Made by a program: the position numbers and the translations under genes
Notes under the pieces: generated by a model
Told to the model about the DNA's origin: nothing
The model's database searches: none
Seen by the model: only the letters and a program-made list of their open reading frames with translations
From: an uncultured Eubacteriales bacterium
GTDB taxonomy: Bacteria > Bacillota > Clostridia > Oscillospirales > Acutalibacteraceae
Length of the DNA: 18,092 nucleotides
Direction: 5' to 3'
Assembly: GCA_934486915.1 (NCBI GenBank)
Contig: CAKSRC010000026.1
Span: forward strand, 1 to 18,092
Shown: positions 1-5,195 of the stretch, one piece after another
How positions within the stretch are numbered: the stretch's first letter is position 1
How the letters are laid out: each line of letters starts with the position of its first letter

Positions 1-97
1 GCCCACCGCTAGGTGAAAATCTTCTCCTTGCATAAACCCCTGACGCAGGCGGGAAACATCTACATAGAACCTAACCTGGGTTGCGTCCTGCCTGCCG
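1..97 (-). other. Unassigned GC-rich segment downstream of spmB
   Basis: This segment is clearly richer in G+C than the neighbouring genes and has no convincing reading frame. On the minus strand it starts right after the spmB stop codon, which itself lies in a small hairpin (TGCC-TAGC-GGCA, 94-105). A second hairpin with the same CCTAGCGG core (CACC-TAGC-GGTG) lies at 4-15. GACGCA (42-47) can pair with TGCGTC (82-87). GC-rich structured sequence in an AT-rich genome suggests an RNA gene or the end of a mobile element, cut by the window edge. I could not match it to a named RNA. Confidence 0.3.
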
Positions 98-610
98 CTA
101 GGCAAATAGGATGCTTACGGTTATAATCGATAAAATAAATCCCGTCAAATCTGCTATTAATGCCGAAGGAATGGTATGCCTTGTATTCTTTATACCTATA
201 GCCCCAAAATATACCGCTATAGCATAAAATGTCGTTTCAGTCGACCCCATCATTACTGAAGCCACCCTACTTGCAAAACTGTCTACTCCCGTACTCGAGA
301 ATATTGTATCTAGAAACGCTATCGACCCACTTCCCGATATTGGCCTTAATATAGCTAACGGCACCACAATAGGTGGTATATGTAAAATCTCTGCAACAGG
401 CGCAATAAACGATGTAAACATATCAAGTGCGCCCGAGGCCTTGAGCATACTAACCGACACAATCAACCCTACAAGAGAAGGCGCTATCATCGCCGTTGAT
501 TTCATCCCATCTTTAGCCCCTTGAATAAACGTATCAAAAACGGGTACCTTTTTTAAGAAACCTAAAAATATTATTATAAAAATAATAGAGGGTACAATAA
601 ATGCACTCAT
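98..610 (-). CDS. spmB: Spore maturation protein B
   Basis: Polytopic membrane protein of the SpmB (nucleoside-recognition/gate domain) family, which with SpmA is needed for full spore core dehydration. The frame encodes 170 aa from the chosen start, close to the usual length of about 175 aa. Family-like features include a glycine/serine-rich loop (RPISGSGSIAFLD), a conserved MMGSTETTFYAIAVYFGAIG segment, and hydrophobic segments at both ends. A longer frame opens at 667, but it would overlap spmA by more than 50 bp. The ATG at 608-610 begins one base after the spmA stop and gives the expected N-terminus (MSAFIVPS). The ribosome binding site for this start is weak, so translational coupling to spmA is likely. 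Product confident, exact start less so. Confidence 0.88.
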   Translation of the reverse strand: MSAFIVPSIIFIIIFLGFLKKVPVFDTFIQGAKDGMKSTAMIAPSLVGLIVSVSMLKASGALDMFTSFIAPVAEILHIPPIVVPLAILRPISGSGSIAFLDTIFSSTGVDSFASRVASVMMGSTETTFYAIAVYFGAIGIKNTRHTIPSALIADLTGFILSIITVSILFA

Positions 611-611
611 C

Positions 612-1199
612 TTATCCAAGCCTATTCCCCCTATTTTGTAAAATTTTGGCCGCAACAATTCCCACAATCAACGCACAAACAGAAGTAATCCAAATAGCCG
701 GCAGTACATCAAGAGGTGCATAGGCTCCATGCTGCTTTCTTAAAATCGTCATAAAAGTGGGTACCAATTGAATCGATGCCGTGTTTATCACAACAAACAT
801 TACCATCTCATTTGTGGCGGTTTTAGGTTTGGGATTTCCCTTTTGCATTTGCTTCATTGCTTCAATTCCCATAGGTGTGGCGGCATTTCCAAGCCCTAAA
901 AGATTTGCAGTTATATTCATACAAATAGCCTTCATTTGAGGACTGTCTTTTTTGTATGATGGAAATATTTTTGTTAGTATAGGTGAAAAAAACCTTGCAA
1001 GAATAGTAGTAATCCCCGATTTATCTGCTATATTCATTAACCCTGTCCATAAGCACATCATCCCAAGCATGGAAATAACAAGAGTTATTGCATCTTGTGC
1101 TCCACTAAAAACAGCATTTGATAATTCATCCATTCTACCCGTTATCAATGCACAAACAAAACTTATAACAATTAATATGCCCCATATATAATTCATCAT
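612..1199 (-). CDS. spmA: Spore maturation protein A
   Basis: Polytopic membrane protein of the SpmA family, partner of SpmB in late spore maturation. The protein is 195 aa, essentially the B. subtilis length, with hydrophobic segments at the N-terminus (IWGILIVISFVCALITG), the centre and the C-terminus. The NLLGLGNAATPMGIEAMK segment is a strong family signature. The start is one of two adjacent ATG codons; a GGTGAT stretch just upstream fits the first. It is the first gene of a two-gene operon and is divergent from the AbrB-like gene. Upstream on the minus strand, AATACAAT (1233-1240) and GTATATT (1258-1264) resemble sigma-E elements, but the 17-nt spacing is longer than usual, so this is only suggestive of mother-cell expression. 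Confidence 0.9.
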   Translation of the reverse strand: MMNYIWGILIVISFVCALITGRMDELSNAVFSGAQDAITLVISMLGMMCLWTGLMNIADKSGITTILARFFSPILTKIFPSYKKDSPQMKAICMNITANLLGLGNAATPMGIEAMKQMQKGNPKPKTATNEMVMFVVINTASIQLVPTFMTILRKQHGAYAPLDVLPAIWITSVCALIVGIVAAKILQNRGNRLG

Positions 1200-1281
1200 A
1201 ATTAATCACCACTTATTAACCTAATTATTTAAATTGTATTCATAAAATAAATAATTTAATATACGATTTTTAAATTTTATG

Positions 1282-1310
1282 TTGACATATTTGGAAAAAA
1301 ATAGTACAAT
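1282..1310 (+). promoter_or_regulatory. Sigma-A promoter of the AbrB-like gene
   Basis: A perfect -35 TTGACA (1282-1287), a 17-nt spacer and -10 TACAAT (1305-1310) lie about 45 bp before the AbrB-like start codon, implying vegetative transcription of this regulator. Confidence 0.75.
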
Positions 1311-1355
1311 AAAAATGTTATTTGACAAGTTGTGACATATAAAGGAGTGTTTTTC

Positions 1356-1595
1356 ATGAAATCAACAGGAATTGTTAGAAGAGTAGATTCTTTGGGAAGA
1401 ATTGTTTTGCCAATAGAACTTAGGTCGTTATTAAGCATAGGGCCTAAAGATTCTCTAGAAATCTTTGTAGAAGGCTCCACAATAATGTTAAGAAAATATG
1501 AGCCTCAATGTACTTTTTGCGATAGCTCAAATAATATTACTCATTTCAAAGGCAAAAATGTTTGCCAAAACTGTATTGATGAATTATCAAAGTAG
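1356..1595 (+). CDS. AbrB/SpoVT-type transition-state regulator with C-terminal Cys4 knuckle
   Basis: Small DNA-binding protein of 79 aa. Residues 1-45 form a typical AbrB-like swapped-hairpin domain: the opening MKSTGIVRRVDSLGRIVLP matches the family consensus, followed by a hydrophobic strand and the EIFVEGSTIMLRKYEP segment. The C-terminus carries two CxxC pairs (CTFC and CQNC), likely a small zinc knuckle as found in clostridial AbrB homologues. An upstream in-frame ATG exists, but AAAGGAG at 1341-1347 sits at the right distance for the ATG at 1356. The family represses post-exponential and sporulation genes; its targets here are unknown. It lies alone between the divergent spmAB operon and the small-RNA module region. 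No strong terminator with a U-run follows it directly. Confidence 0.85.
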   Translation: MKSTGIVRRVDSLGRIVLPIELRSLLSIGPKDSLEIFVEGSTIMLRKYEPQCTFCDSSNNITHFKGKNVCQNCIDELSK

Positions 1596-1624
1596 TTTTA
1601 ATTAAAAAATAAACGCTGTTAAAT

Positions 1625-1665
1625 GATATGCACCCCAAAAGTTAGACACTTTTGGGGCGCATATC
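1625..1665. repeat. 41-bp palindrome, copy 1
   Basis: GATATGCACCCCAAAA pairs with TTTTGGGGCGCATATC around a short loop, with one A/C mismatch. Copy 2 restores that pair. There is no U-run, so it is a poor terminator. The CCCCAAAAGTTAGACAC core resembles ends of IS3/IS150-group elements, which is a resemblance only. Confidence 0.75.
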
Positions 1666-1695
1666 GTATTTGCTATTAGATTTAAAAAGTTATTC

Positions 1696-1724
1696 TTGAT
1701 TTATAAATTATTCGATGATATAAT
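1696..1724 (+). promoter_or_regulatory. Promoter of antisense RNA 1
   Basis: -35 TTGATT (1696-1701), 17-nt spacer, consensus -10 TATAAT (1719-1724). The same promoter is preserved in unit 2. Predicted start of transcription is near 1730. Confidence 0.85.
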
Positions 1725-1729
1725 AAAAG

Positions 1730-1823
1730 TAACAAGAGACGACCGCTCAAAAGACGGTTTAGTCCTTAAAGTTCATTATTTTATAAAAATAACTGCTACT
1801 TTAGTCGGGGCAGTTATTTTTTT
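1730..1823 (+). ncRNA. Candidate type I antitoxin RNA, copy 1
   Basis: Predicted transcript of about 94 nt running from the strong plus-strand promoter to the terminator with seven T residues at 1817-1823. It has no plausible open frame. A 5' hairpin is visible (GAC-g-ACCG at 1738-1745 with CGGT-TTA-GTC at 1755-1764). Its 3' end is the complement of the 3' end of the peptide mRNA, because both use the same terminator. Its 5' part also resembles, in the same sense, the leader of the peptide mRNA (GTAACAAG, CGGTTTAGTC, CTTAA). Antitoxin function is inferred from layout and has not been shown. Confidence 0.65.
1785..1821. terminator. Bidirectional terminator, unit 1
   Basis: AAAAATAACTGC (1785-1796) pairs with GCAGTTATTTTT (1810-1821). 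A/T runs flank both sides, so it can end both the plus-strand RNA and the minus-strand peptide mRNA. The peptide stop codon lies inside the stem. Confidence 0.8.
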
Positions 1824-1897
1824 ATGCTTTTATGTATTTCAAATATTTCTCTTAATTCTTTAAGTATTAATAAAAATATTAATAAATTCACAGTCAT
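1814..1897 (-). CDS. 27-aa hydrophobic peptide, candidate type I toxin, copy 1
   Basis: A 27-codon frame, MTVNLLIFLLILKELREI followed by FEIHKSIKK. The first half is strongly hydrophobic (residues 3-12) and the end is basic, the pattern of small membrane-acting type I toxins. It is preceded by an excellent ribosome binding site (AAGGGGTG at the correct distance), a masking hairpin, and a perfect TTGACA-17-TATAAT promoter. The stop codon lies within the shared terminator. Compared with copy 2, the middle and C-terminal half carry more charged residues, so it may be diverging or weaker. No family name is claimed. The architecture recalls par/Fst and txpA/ratA loci, but the peptide does not match those sequences by eye. 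Confidence 0.65.
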   Translation of the reverse strand: MTVNLLIFLLILKELREIFEIHKSIKK

Positions 1898-1905
1898 AAA
1901 TAATA

Positions 1906-1928
1906 TCACCCCTTTTCTTAAGGAGTGA
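1906..1928 (-). promoter_or_regulatory. Shine-Dalgarno-masking hairpin, peptide 1
   Basis: On the minus strand TCACTCCTT pairs with AAGGGGTGA (nine pairs, one G-U) across a 5-nt loop, burying the ribosome binding site of the peptide. Unit 2 keeps the pairing with changed bases. Confidence 0.75.
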
Positions 1929-1968
1929 CTAACCGCCCTTTGTCGGACTTCTCCCTTGTTACCTAGCT

Positions 1969-1997
1969 ATTATAACTATTTGGTCGTATATTGTCAA
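1969..1997 (-). promoter_or_regulatory. Promoter of peptide gene 1
   Basis: Perfect consensus sigma-A promoter on the minus strand: TTGACA (1992-1997), 17-nt spacer, TATAAT (1969-1974). The predicted leader is about 65 nt. Confidence 0.88.
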
Positions 1998-2022
1998 TAA
2001 AAGGGGCTATCTATATAATCAC

Positions 2023-2050
2023 AACCACACGTCTGACGGGTGGTTTTTTT
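2023..2050 (+). terminator. Rho-independent terminator between the two units
   Basis: AACCAC (2023-2028) pairs with GTGGTT (2040-2045), with a further GTC/GAC pairing inside, followed by seven T residues (2044-2050). It would stop plus-strand read-through from unit 1 before unit 2. A second small hairpin (GGACG-TCC-CGTCC) follows at 2056-2068. Confidence 0.65.
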
Positions 2051-2091
2051 GTTTTGGACGTCCCGTCCTCAATTGGCTAAAGCCATAAAAT

Positions 2092-2132
2092 GATATGCGC
2101 CCCAAAGGTTAGACACTTTTGGGGCGCATATC
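2092..2132. repeat. 41-bp palindrome, copy 2
   Basis: GATATGCGCCCCAAA pairs with TTTTGGGGCGCATATC. The G-C pair here corresponds to the mismatch in copy 1. Its position relative to the plus-strand promoter is identical to copy 1. Confidence 0.75.
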
Positions 2133-2162
2133 GTATTTGCTATTAGATTTAAAAAATTATTC

Positions 2163-2191
2163 TTGATTTATAAATTATTCGATGATATAAT
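2163..2191 (+). promoter_or_regulatory. Promoter of antisense RNA 2
   Basis: TTGATT (2163-2168), 17-nt spacer, TATAAT (2186-2191), identical to the unit 1 promoter. Confidence 0.85.
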
Positions 2192-2196
2192 AAAAG

Positions 2197-2297
2197 TAAC
2201 AAGAGACGACCGCTCAAAAGACGGTTTAGTCCATTAGGTAATTATTGGTTATTTAAAAAATAACCGCTAACTTTGCAGAGGGAGCGGTTATTTTTTT
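2197..2297 (+). ncRNA. Candidate type I antitoxin RNA, copy 2
   Basis: Predicted transcript of about 100 nt from the consensus promoter to a seven-T terminator tail. The first 35 nt (same hairpin and CGGTTTAGTCC) are identical to antitoxin RNA 1, while the rest differs. The residue change after the hairpin (CATTA instead of CTTAA) parallels the change in the leader of the peptide encoded opposite it. No open frame. Role inferred from layout. Confidence 0.65.
2255..2296. terminator. Bidirectional terminator, unit 2
   Basis: AAAAAATAACCGCT (2255-2268) pairs with AGCGGTTATTTTTT (2283-2296). Relative to unit 1 the ACTGC/GCAGT stem has become ACCGC/GCGGT, a compensated change that keeps a functional terminator in both directions. 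Confidence 0.8.
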
Positions 2298-2365
2298 ATG
2301 TCTATCTTTAGAATTAAGAATAATACTACAAGAATTAGTAGGATTAATAGTAAATCTATAGTCAT
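2288..2365 (-). CDS. 25-aa hydrophobic peptide, candidate type I toxin, copy 2
   Basis: A 25-codon frame, MTIDLLLILLILVVLFLILK followed by IDIKK. It is one uninterrupted transmembrane stretch (residues 5-19) with a lysine-rich tail, a textbook shape for a membrane-acting type I toxin. The start follows GTGGGGTGAT at a good distance. The SD lies in a hairpin, and a perfect TTGACA-17-TATAAT promoter lies upstream. It shares the MT-xx-LL opening and the IKK-stop ending with the peptide at 1814-1897, so the two are paralogues. Too short for normal gene callers. Toxicity is inferred, not shown; a small membrane regulatory peptide is the alternative. Confidence 0.7.
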   Translation of the reverse strand: MTIDLLLILLILVVLFLILKIDIKK

Positions 2366-2370
2366 AAATA

Positions 2371-2395
2371 TCACCCCACTTTCTTAATGGAGTGA
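2371..2395 (-). promoter_or_regulatory. Shine-Dalgarno-masking hairpin, peptide 2
   Basis: On the minus strand TCACTCCATT pairs with AGTGGGGTGA (ten positions including G-U pairs) around a 5-nt loop. Compared with unit 1, the U-A pair next to the SD has become A-U, a compensatory change. Confidence 0.75.
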
Positions 2396-2435
2396 CTAAC
2401 CGTCCTTTGCCGGACTTCTCCCTTGTTACCTAGCT

Positions 2436-2464
2436 ATTATAACTATTTGGTCGCATATTGTCAA
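2436..2464 (-). promoter_or_regulatory. Promoter of peptide gene 2
   Basis: Perfect TTGACA (2459-2464), 17-nt spacer, TATAAT (2436-2441) on the minus strand. Upstream, AAACATC (2492-2498) can pair with GGTGTTT (2506-2512), at the place where unit 1 has its terminator-like hairpin. Confidence 0.88.
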
Positions 2465-2588
2465 TAAAAGGGGCTACCTATGTAATAATAAAAACATCAT
2501 TTAGCGGTGTTTATCTTACTTTGCTTTGGTATTACTTATATTGATTATACATTATATGTAAGAATATTTGAATTTTTTATCAAAACTC

Positions 2589-2617
2589 TTGATTTATATA
2601 CCGATTTATGTTATAGT
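2589..2617 (+). promoter_or_regulatory. Promoter of the rplS operon
   Basis: TTGATT (2589-2594), 17-nt spacer, TATAGT (2612-2617). The predicted start near 2624 gives a leader of about 128 nt before rplS. Confidence 0.7.
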
Positions 2618-2623
2618 ATATAG

Positions 2624-2740
2624 GCATATAGATACCGTCGCATTATTGCGATGGGGTTTGGTGCCAGGTTTTTATAACCGTGACATTGAAACCGGCAGTC
2701 CTCTAACATAATCAATTATGTTAAGAATGCCTGAATTTTA
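2624..2740 (+). promoter_or_regulatory. Candidate L19 ribosomal protein leader
   Basis: Long structured 5' region between the promoter and rplS. Visible pairings include CGTCGC/GCGATGG (2637-2654), TGCC/GGCA closing a larger loop with an internal GG-TTT/AAA-CC pairing (2663-2698), and ACATAAT/ATTATGT (2706-2721). Firmicutes rplS genes are known to be preceded by an autoregulatory L19 leader RNA. Position and structure fit, but I could not test the consensus. Confidence 0.5.
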
Positions 2741-2751
2741 GGAGGATAAAA

Positions 2752-3096
2752 ATGGATGCATTAAAAGCAATTGCAAATGGCTCTATGAAAGAAACTTTAC
2801 CTCAATTTAATATTGGCGATACTGTAAGGGTACACGTTAATATTAGAGAAGGCGAAAGAGAAAGAGTCCAAATGTTTGAAGGTACAGTAATCGCTAAAAA
2901 AAGTAGCGGTGTAGCTGAAACTTTCACAGTAAGACGTGTAGCATACGGCGTAGGAGTAGAAAGGGTCTTCCCTATCCATTCCCCAAATGTTAAAAGCGTT
3001 GATGTAATAAGAAAAGGCCGCGTTCGCAGAAGCAAACTTTACTATCTACGTAATAGAGTTGGTAAAGCTGCTAAAGTTAAAGAAAGAATCGGTTAA
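2752..3096 (+). CDS. rplS: 50S ribosomal protein L19
   Basis: Ribosomal protein L19, located at the 30S/50S interface. The protein is 114 aa, the normal length. Diagnostic stretches include FNIGDTVRVHVNIREGERER, the VQMFEGTVIAKKSSG segment, FTVRRVAYGVGVERVFPIHSP and the basic end RKGRVRRSKLYYLRNRVGKAA. TAGGAGG sits 7-8 bases before the ATG. It leads the rplS-lepB-rbgA-rnhB-yraN cluster, a common Firmicutes order, but is followed at once by a terminator-like hairpin. That would partly uncouple it from downstream genes, as expected for a highly expressed ribosomal gene. Likely controlled by the leader just upstream. Confidence 0.97.
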   Translation: MDALKAIANGSMKETLPQFNIGDTVRVHVNIREGERERVQMFEGTVIAKKSSGVAETFTVRRVAYGVGVERVFPIHSPNVKSVDVIRKGRVRRSKLYYLRNRVGKAAKVKERIG

Positions 3097-3103
3097 GCTT
3101 TAT

Positions 3104-3127
3104 AAAAGGGACGTAAGTCCCTTTTTT
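3104..3127 (+). terminator. Terminator after rplS
   Basis: GGGAC-GTAA-GTCCC stem, extended by A/T pairs, ending in six T residues (3122-3127). Probably partial, since lepB has no obvious promoter of its own in the 30 bp that remain. Confidence 0.75.
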
Positions 3128-3156
3128 AATATTAAAAAATTTAAGAGGTGTTATTA

Positions 3157-3720
3157 ATGGAAGAAAATAATACAAATTATCCTCAAAAACCCGCATCTGA
3201 AATAACAAAAAGTTGCTTTGAATGGCTGGAAGCTATAGTTGTTTCCCTAGTAGTTGCCATTTTTGTACTTACTTTTTTATTTAGAACTGTCAATGTATCC
3301 GGAAGTTCCATGATGGACACTCTTTTGGATAAAGATAGAATTGTAATAACTAATATGCTATATACCCCAAAAAGCGGTGACGTAGTTGTAATAAGCCACG
3401 GCGAAATATATCAAGAGCCTATTGTTAAGAGAGTTATCGCGACTGAGGGCCAAACTCTCGATATAAACTTTCAAACCGGCGCTGTAACTGTCGATGGAAA
3501 AGTATTAGATGAACCATATATCAAAAATCTTACCACAAGGCAGGGTGACGGTGTAATCCCAAGCGTAATCCCTAAAGGTTATATTTTTGTTATGGGGGAC
3601 AATCGCAATAGATCCCTTGACTCAAGATCAAGAGAAGTTGGACTTATCGATAAAAATAATGTTTTAGGAAAAGTCCAATGCATAATATATCCATTTTCCA
3701 GAATTGGAGGAGTACGCTAA
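3157..3720 (+). CDS. lepB: Type I signal peptidase
   Basis: Membrane-anchored serine protease that removes signal peptides from exported proteins. The protein is 187 aa: a cytosolic N-terminus, one transmembrane segment (about residues 26-42), then the extracellular catalytic domain. Box B SGSSMMDTL holds the nucleophile Ser51. The catalytic Lys91 lies in VKRVIATEG. Box E is GDNRNRSLDSR. The start chosen is the ATG at 3157, preceded by AAGAGGTG; a GTG at 3148 falls within that ribosome binding site. Unusually, the proline normally following SM-x (S-M-x-P-T-L) is Asp54. The stop overlaps the rbgA start by one base (TAATG), implying coupling. Function confident. Confidence 0.95.
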   Translation: MEENNTNYPQKPASEITKSCFEWLEAIVVSLVVAIFVLTFLFRTVNVSGSSMMDTLLDKDRIVITNMLYTPKSGDVVVISHGEIYQEPIVKRVIATEGQTLDINFQTGAVTVDGKVLDEPYIKNLTTRQGDGVIPSVIPKGYIFVMGDNRNRSLDSRSREVGLIDKNNVLGKVQCIIYPFSRIGGVR

Positions 3721-4589
3721 TGAGCGATGCTCAAAAAATACAGTGGTTTCCCGGCCACATGACCAAAACCAAAAGGCAAATTCAAGATAAACTTAAGTTA
3801 GTCGATGCAGTTGCCGAAATAATCGATGCAAGAATCCCTATAAGCAGCCGTAACCCCGACTTAGATGAACTTTTAAAATCAAAACCTAGGATTATCCTTA
3901 TGAATAAGGCCGATATGGCGGATCCAATAGAGACTAAAAAGTGGATTGAATACTACAAAACTCATAATATCAATGCTATAGCAATTGATTGCCGAGCAGG
4001 CAAGGGGCTTAACGGTTTCTTTTCCTCGATAAAACTACTTCTTAAAGACCAAATTGAAAATTGGAATAAAAAAGGCATGACGGGCAGGAGCATTAGGGTA
4101 ATGATAGTTGGAGTACCTAATGTTGGAAAGTCATCATTTATAAATAGAATGTCAAAAGGAAATAAAGCAAAGGTCGAGGACAGACCTGGAGTAACAAGGG
4201 GTAATCAATGGTTCACAATTGGAAAAGGATTTGAACTTTTAGACACACCCGGCGTATTATGGCCAAAATTTGATGACCCAAAGGTTGGCGAAAAATTGGC
4301 CTTTACGGGAGCTGTCAAAGACCAAATACTCGACATAGAACTCCTCGCAATAAGACTTTTGGAATTTTTAAACGAGGAGCACTATACCTCATTTAAAAGC
4401 AGGTATAAACTTGATAATATCGATACGTCCTCCCTTAGCGGCAGCGAGCTTTTAAGTCTTATTGGCAAAAAAAGAGGTATGCTCATCTCAGGCGGTGAAA
4501 TAGACACTGAAAGAGCTGCCATTATGGTAGTCGACGAGTTTAGAGCCGCAAAGCTTGGAAGGATAACTTTAGAAAAGGCAGTGAATTAA
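3720..4589 (+). CDS. rbgA: Ribosome biogenesis GTPase RbgA (YlqF)
   Basis: Circularly permuted GTPase for late assembly of the 50S subunit. The GTPase motifs appear in permuted order: G4 NKAD (residues 62-65), then G1 GVPNVGKSS (131-139), the G2 region with the RPGVTRG segment (155-161), and G3 DTPGV (175-179). The N-terminus IQWFPGHMTKTKRQI is a hallmark of the YlqF subfamily, and the C-terminal helical domain is present. Length is 289 aa, as expected. A longer frame opens inside lepB, but GGAGG at 3706-3710 and the TAATG overlap favour the ATG at 3720. It also ends in a TAATG overlap with rnhB. The neighbourhood of rplS and rnhB is conserved in Firmicutes. Confidence 0.95.
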   Translation: MSDAQKIQWFPGHMTKTKRQIQDKLKLVDAVAEIIDARIPISSRNPDLDELLKSKPRIILMNKADMADPIETKKWIEYYKTHNINAIAIDCRAGKGLNGFFSSIKLLLKDQIENWNKKGMTGRSIRVMIVGVPNVGKSSFINRMSKGNKAKVEDRPGVTRGNQWFTIGKGFELLDTPGVLWPKFDDPKVGEKLAFTGAVKDQILDIELLAIRLLEFLNEEHYTSFKSRYKLDNIDTSSLSGSELLSLIGKKRGMLISGGEIDTERAAIMVVDEFRAAKLGRITLEKAVN

Positions 4590-5194
4590 TGGATCTTCTT
4601 AAATACGAAAAAGAAGCTAATCTTTTAGGATATAACTTCGTTTGCGGAGTCGACGAAGCAGGAAGAGGCCCTCTTGCAGGGCCTGTTTTTGCAGCTGCGG
4701 TTATATTACCCAAAGGTCTTATGATCGACGGCGTAAACGATTCTAAAAAATTAAGCGAAAAAAAACGAGAATTGTTTTTTGATATAATTAAAGAAAAGGC
4801 TTTAGCATTTAATATAGCATCTGCAAGTGAAAAGGAAATCGACGAAATTAACATAAGAGAGGCCACTTTCCTAGCTATGCAAAGAGCTATAGAAGGTTTA
4901 AGCATAAAGGCTGACTTTGCACTTATAGACGGCAATGCTTTACCTAAGCTATCAATTGATGCCAAGGATATTATAAAGGGGGATTCCCTTTCTTTGTCGA
5001 TTGCTTCGGCTTCGATACTTGCAAAGGTAGCTAGGGATAGATATATGATAGAACTTGCTAAACAATATCCCGCTTATAGGTTTGAAAAACATAAAGGTTA
5101 TGGAACAAAACTTCATCGTGAGCTCATATTAGAACATGGACCTTGTGAAATACATAGAAAAAGCTTTCTAAAAAAGATTTTAAAGGATTGTTAA
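4589..5194 (+). CDS. rnhB: Ribonuclease HII
   Basis: Degrades RNA in RNA/DNA hybrids and incises at single ribonucleotides in DNA. The protein is 201 aa, typical. The catalytic carboxylates are visible: Asp22-Glu23 in CGVDEAGRGPLAGPV, Asp114 in FALIDG, and Asp132 in IIKGDSLSLSIASASI. The GYGTKLH signature and the IHRKSF motif near the end are also present. The start ATG overlaps the rbgA stop (TAATG), so it is translationally coupled. It is followed one base later by yraN, the usual rnhB-yraN pairing. Confidence 0.96.
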   Translation: MDLLKYEKEANLLGYNFVCGVDEAGRGPLAGPVFAAAVILPKGLMIDGVNDSKKLSEKKRELFFDIIKEKALAFNIASASEKEIDEINIREATFLAMQRAIEGLSIKADFALIDGNALPKLSIDAKDIIKGDSLSLSIASASILAKVARDRYMIELAKQYPAYRFEKHKGYGTKLHRELILEHGPCEIHRKSFLKKILKDC

Positions 5195-5195
5195 A

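Larger units (their letters stand above)
1620..2020. repeat. Tandem repeat unit 1 (convergent peptide/RNA module)
   Basis: First of two copies of a roughly 400-bp module. Order along the plus strand: palindrome, plus-strand promoter, short RNA, bidirectional terminator, minus-strand peptide gene, SD-masking hairpin, minus-strand promoter. The left part (about 1680-1764) and the promoter end (about 1921-2015) are nearly identical to unit 2. The peptide gene and terminator have diverged. Confidence 0.9.
2087..2486. repeat. Tandem repeat unit 2 (convergent peptide/RNA module)
   Basis: Second copy of the module, same orientation and same order of parts as the unit at 1620-2020. Both promoters, the palindrome and the antitoxin 5' region are nearly identical between the units. 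The peptide, the terminator stem and the SD hairpin differ by base changes that keep pairing. Confidence 0.9.

Noticed and set aside
952..1191. 79-codon plus-strand frame opposite spmA
   Set aside because: Lies wholly antisense to a confidently identified spmA and has no ribosome binding site or family motif.
1620..2486. CRISPR array
   Set aside because: The direct repeats are two long units with internal promoters and frames, with no short repeat-spacer periodicity. No cas gene is in the window.
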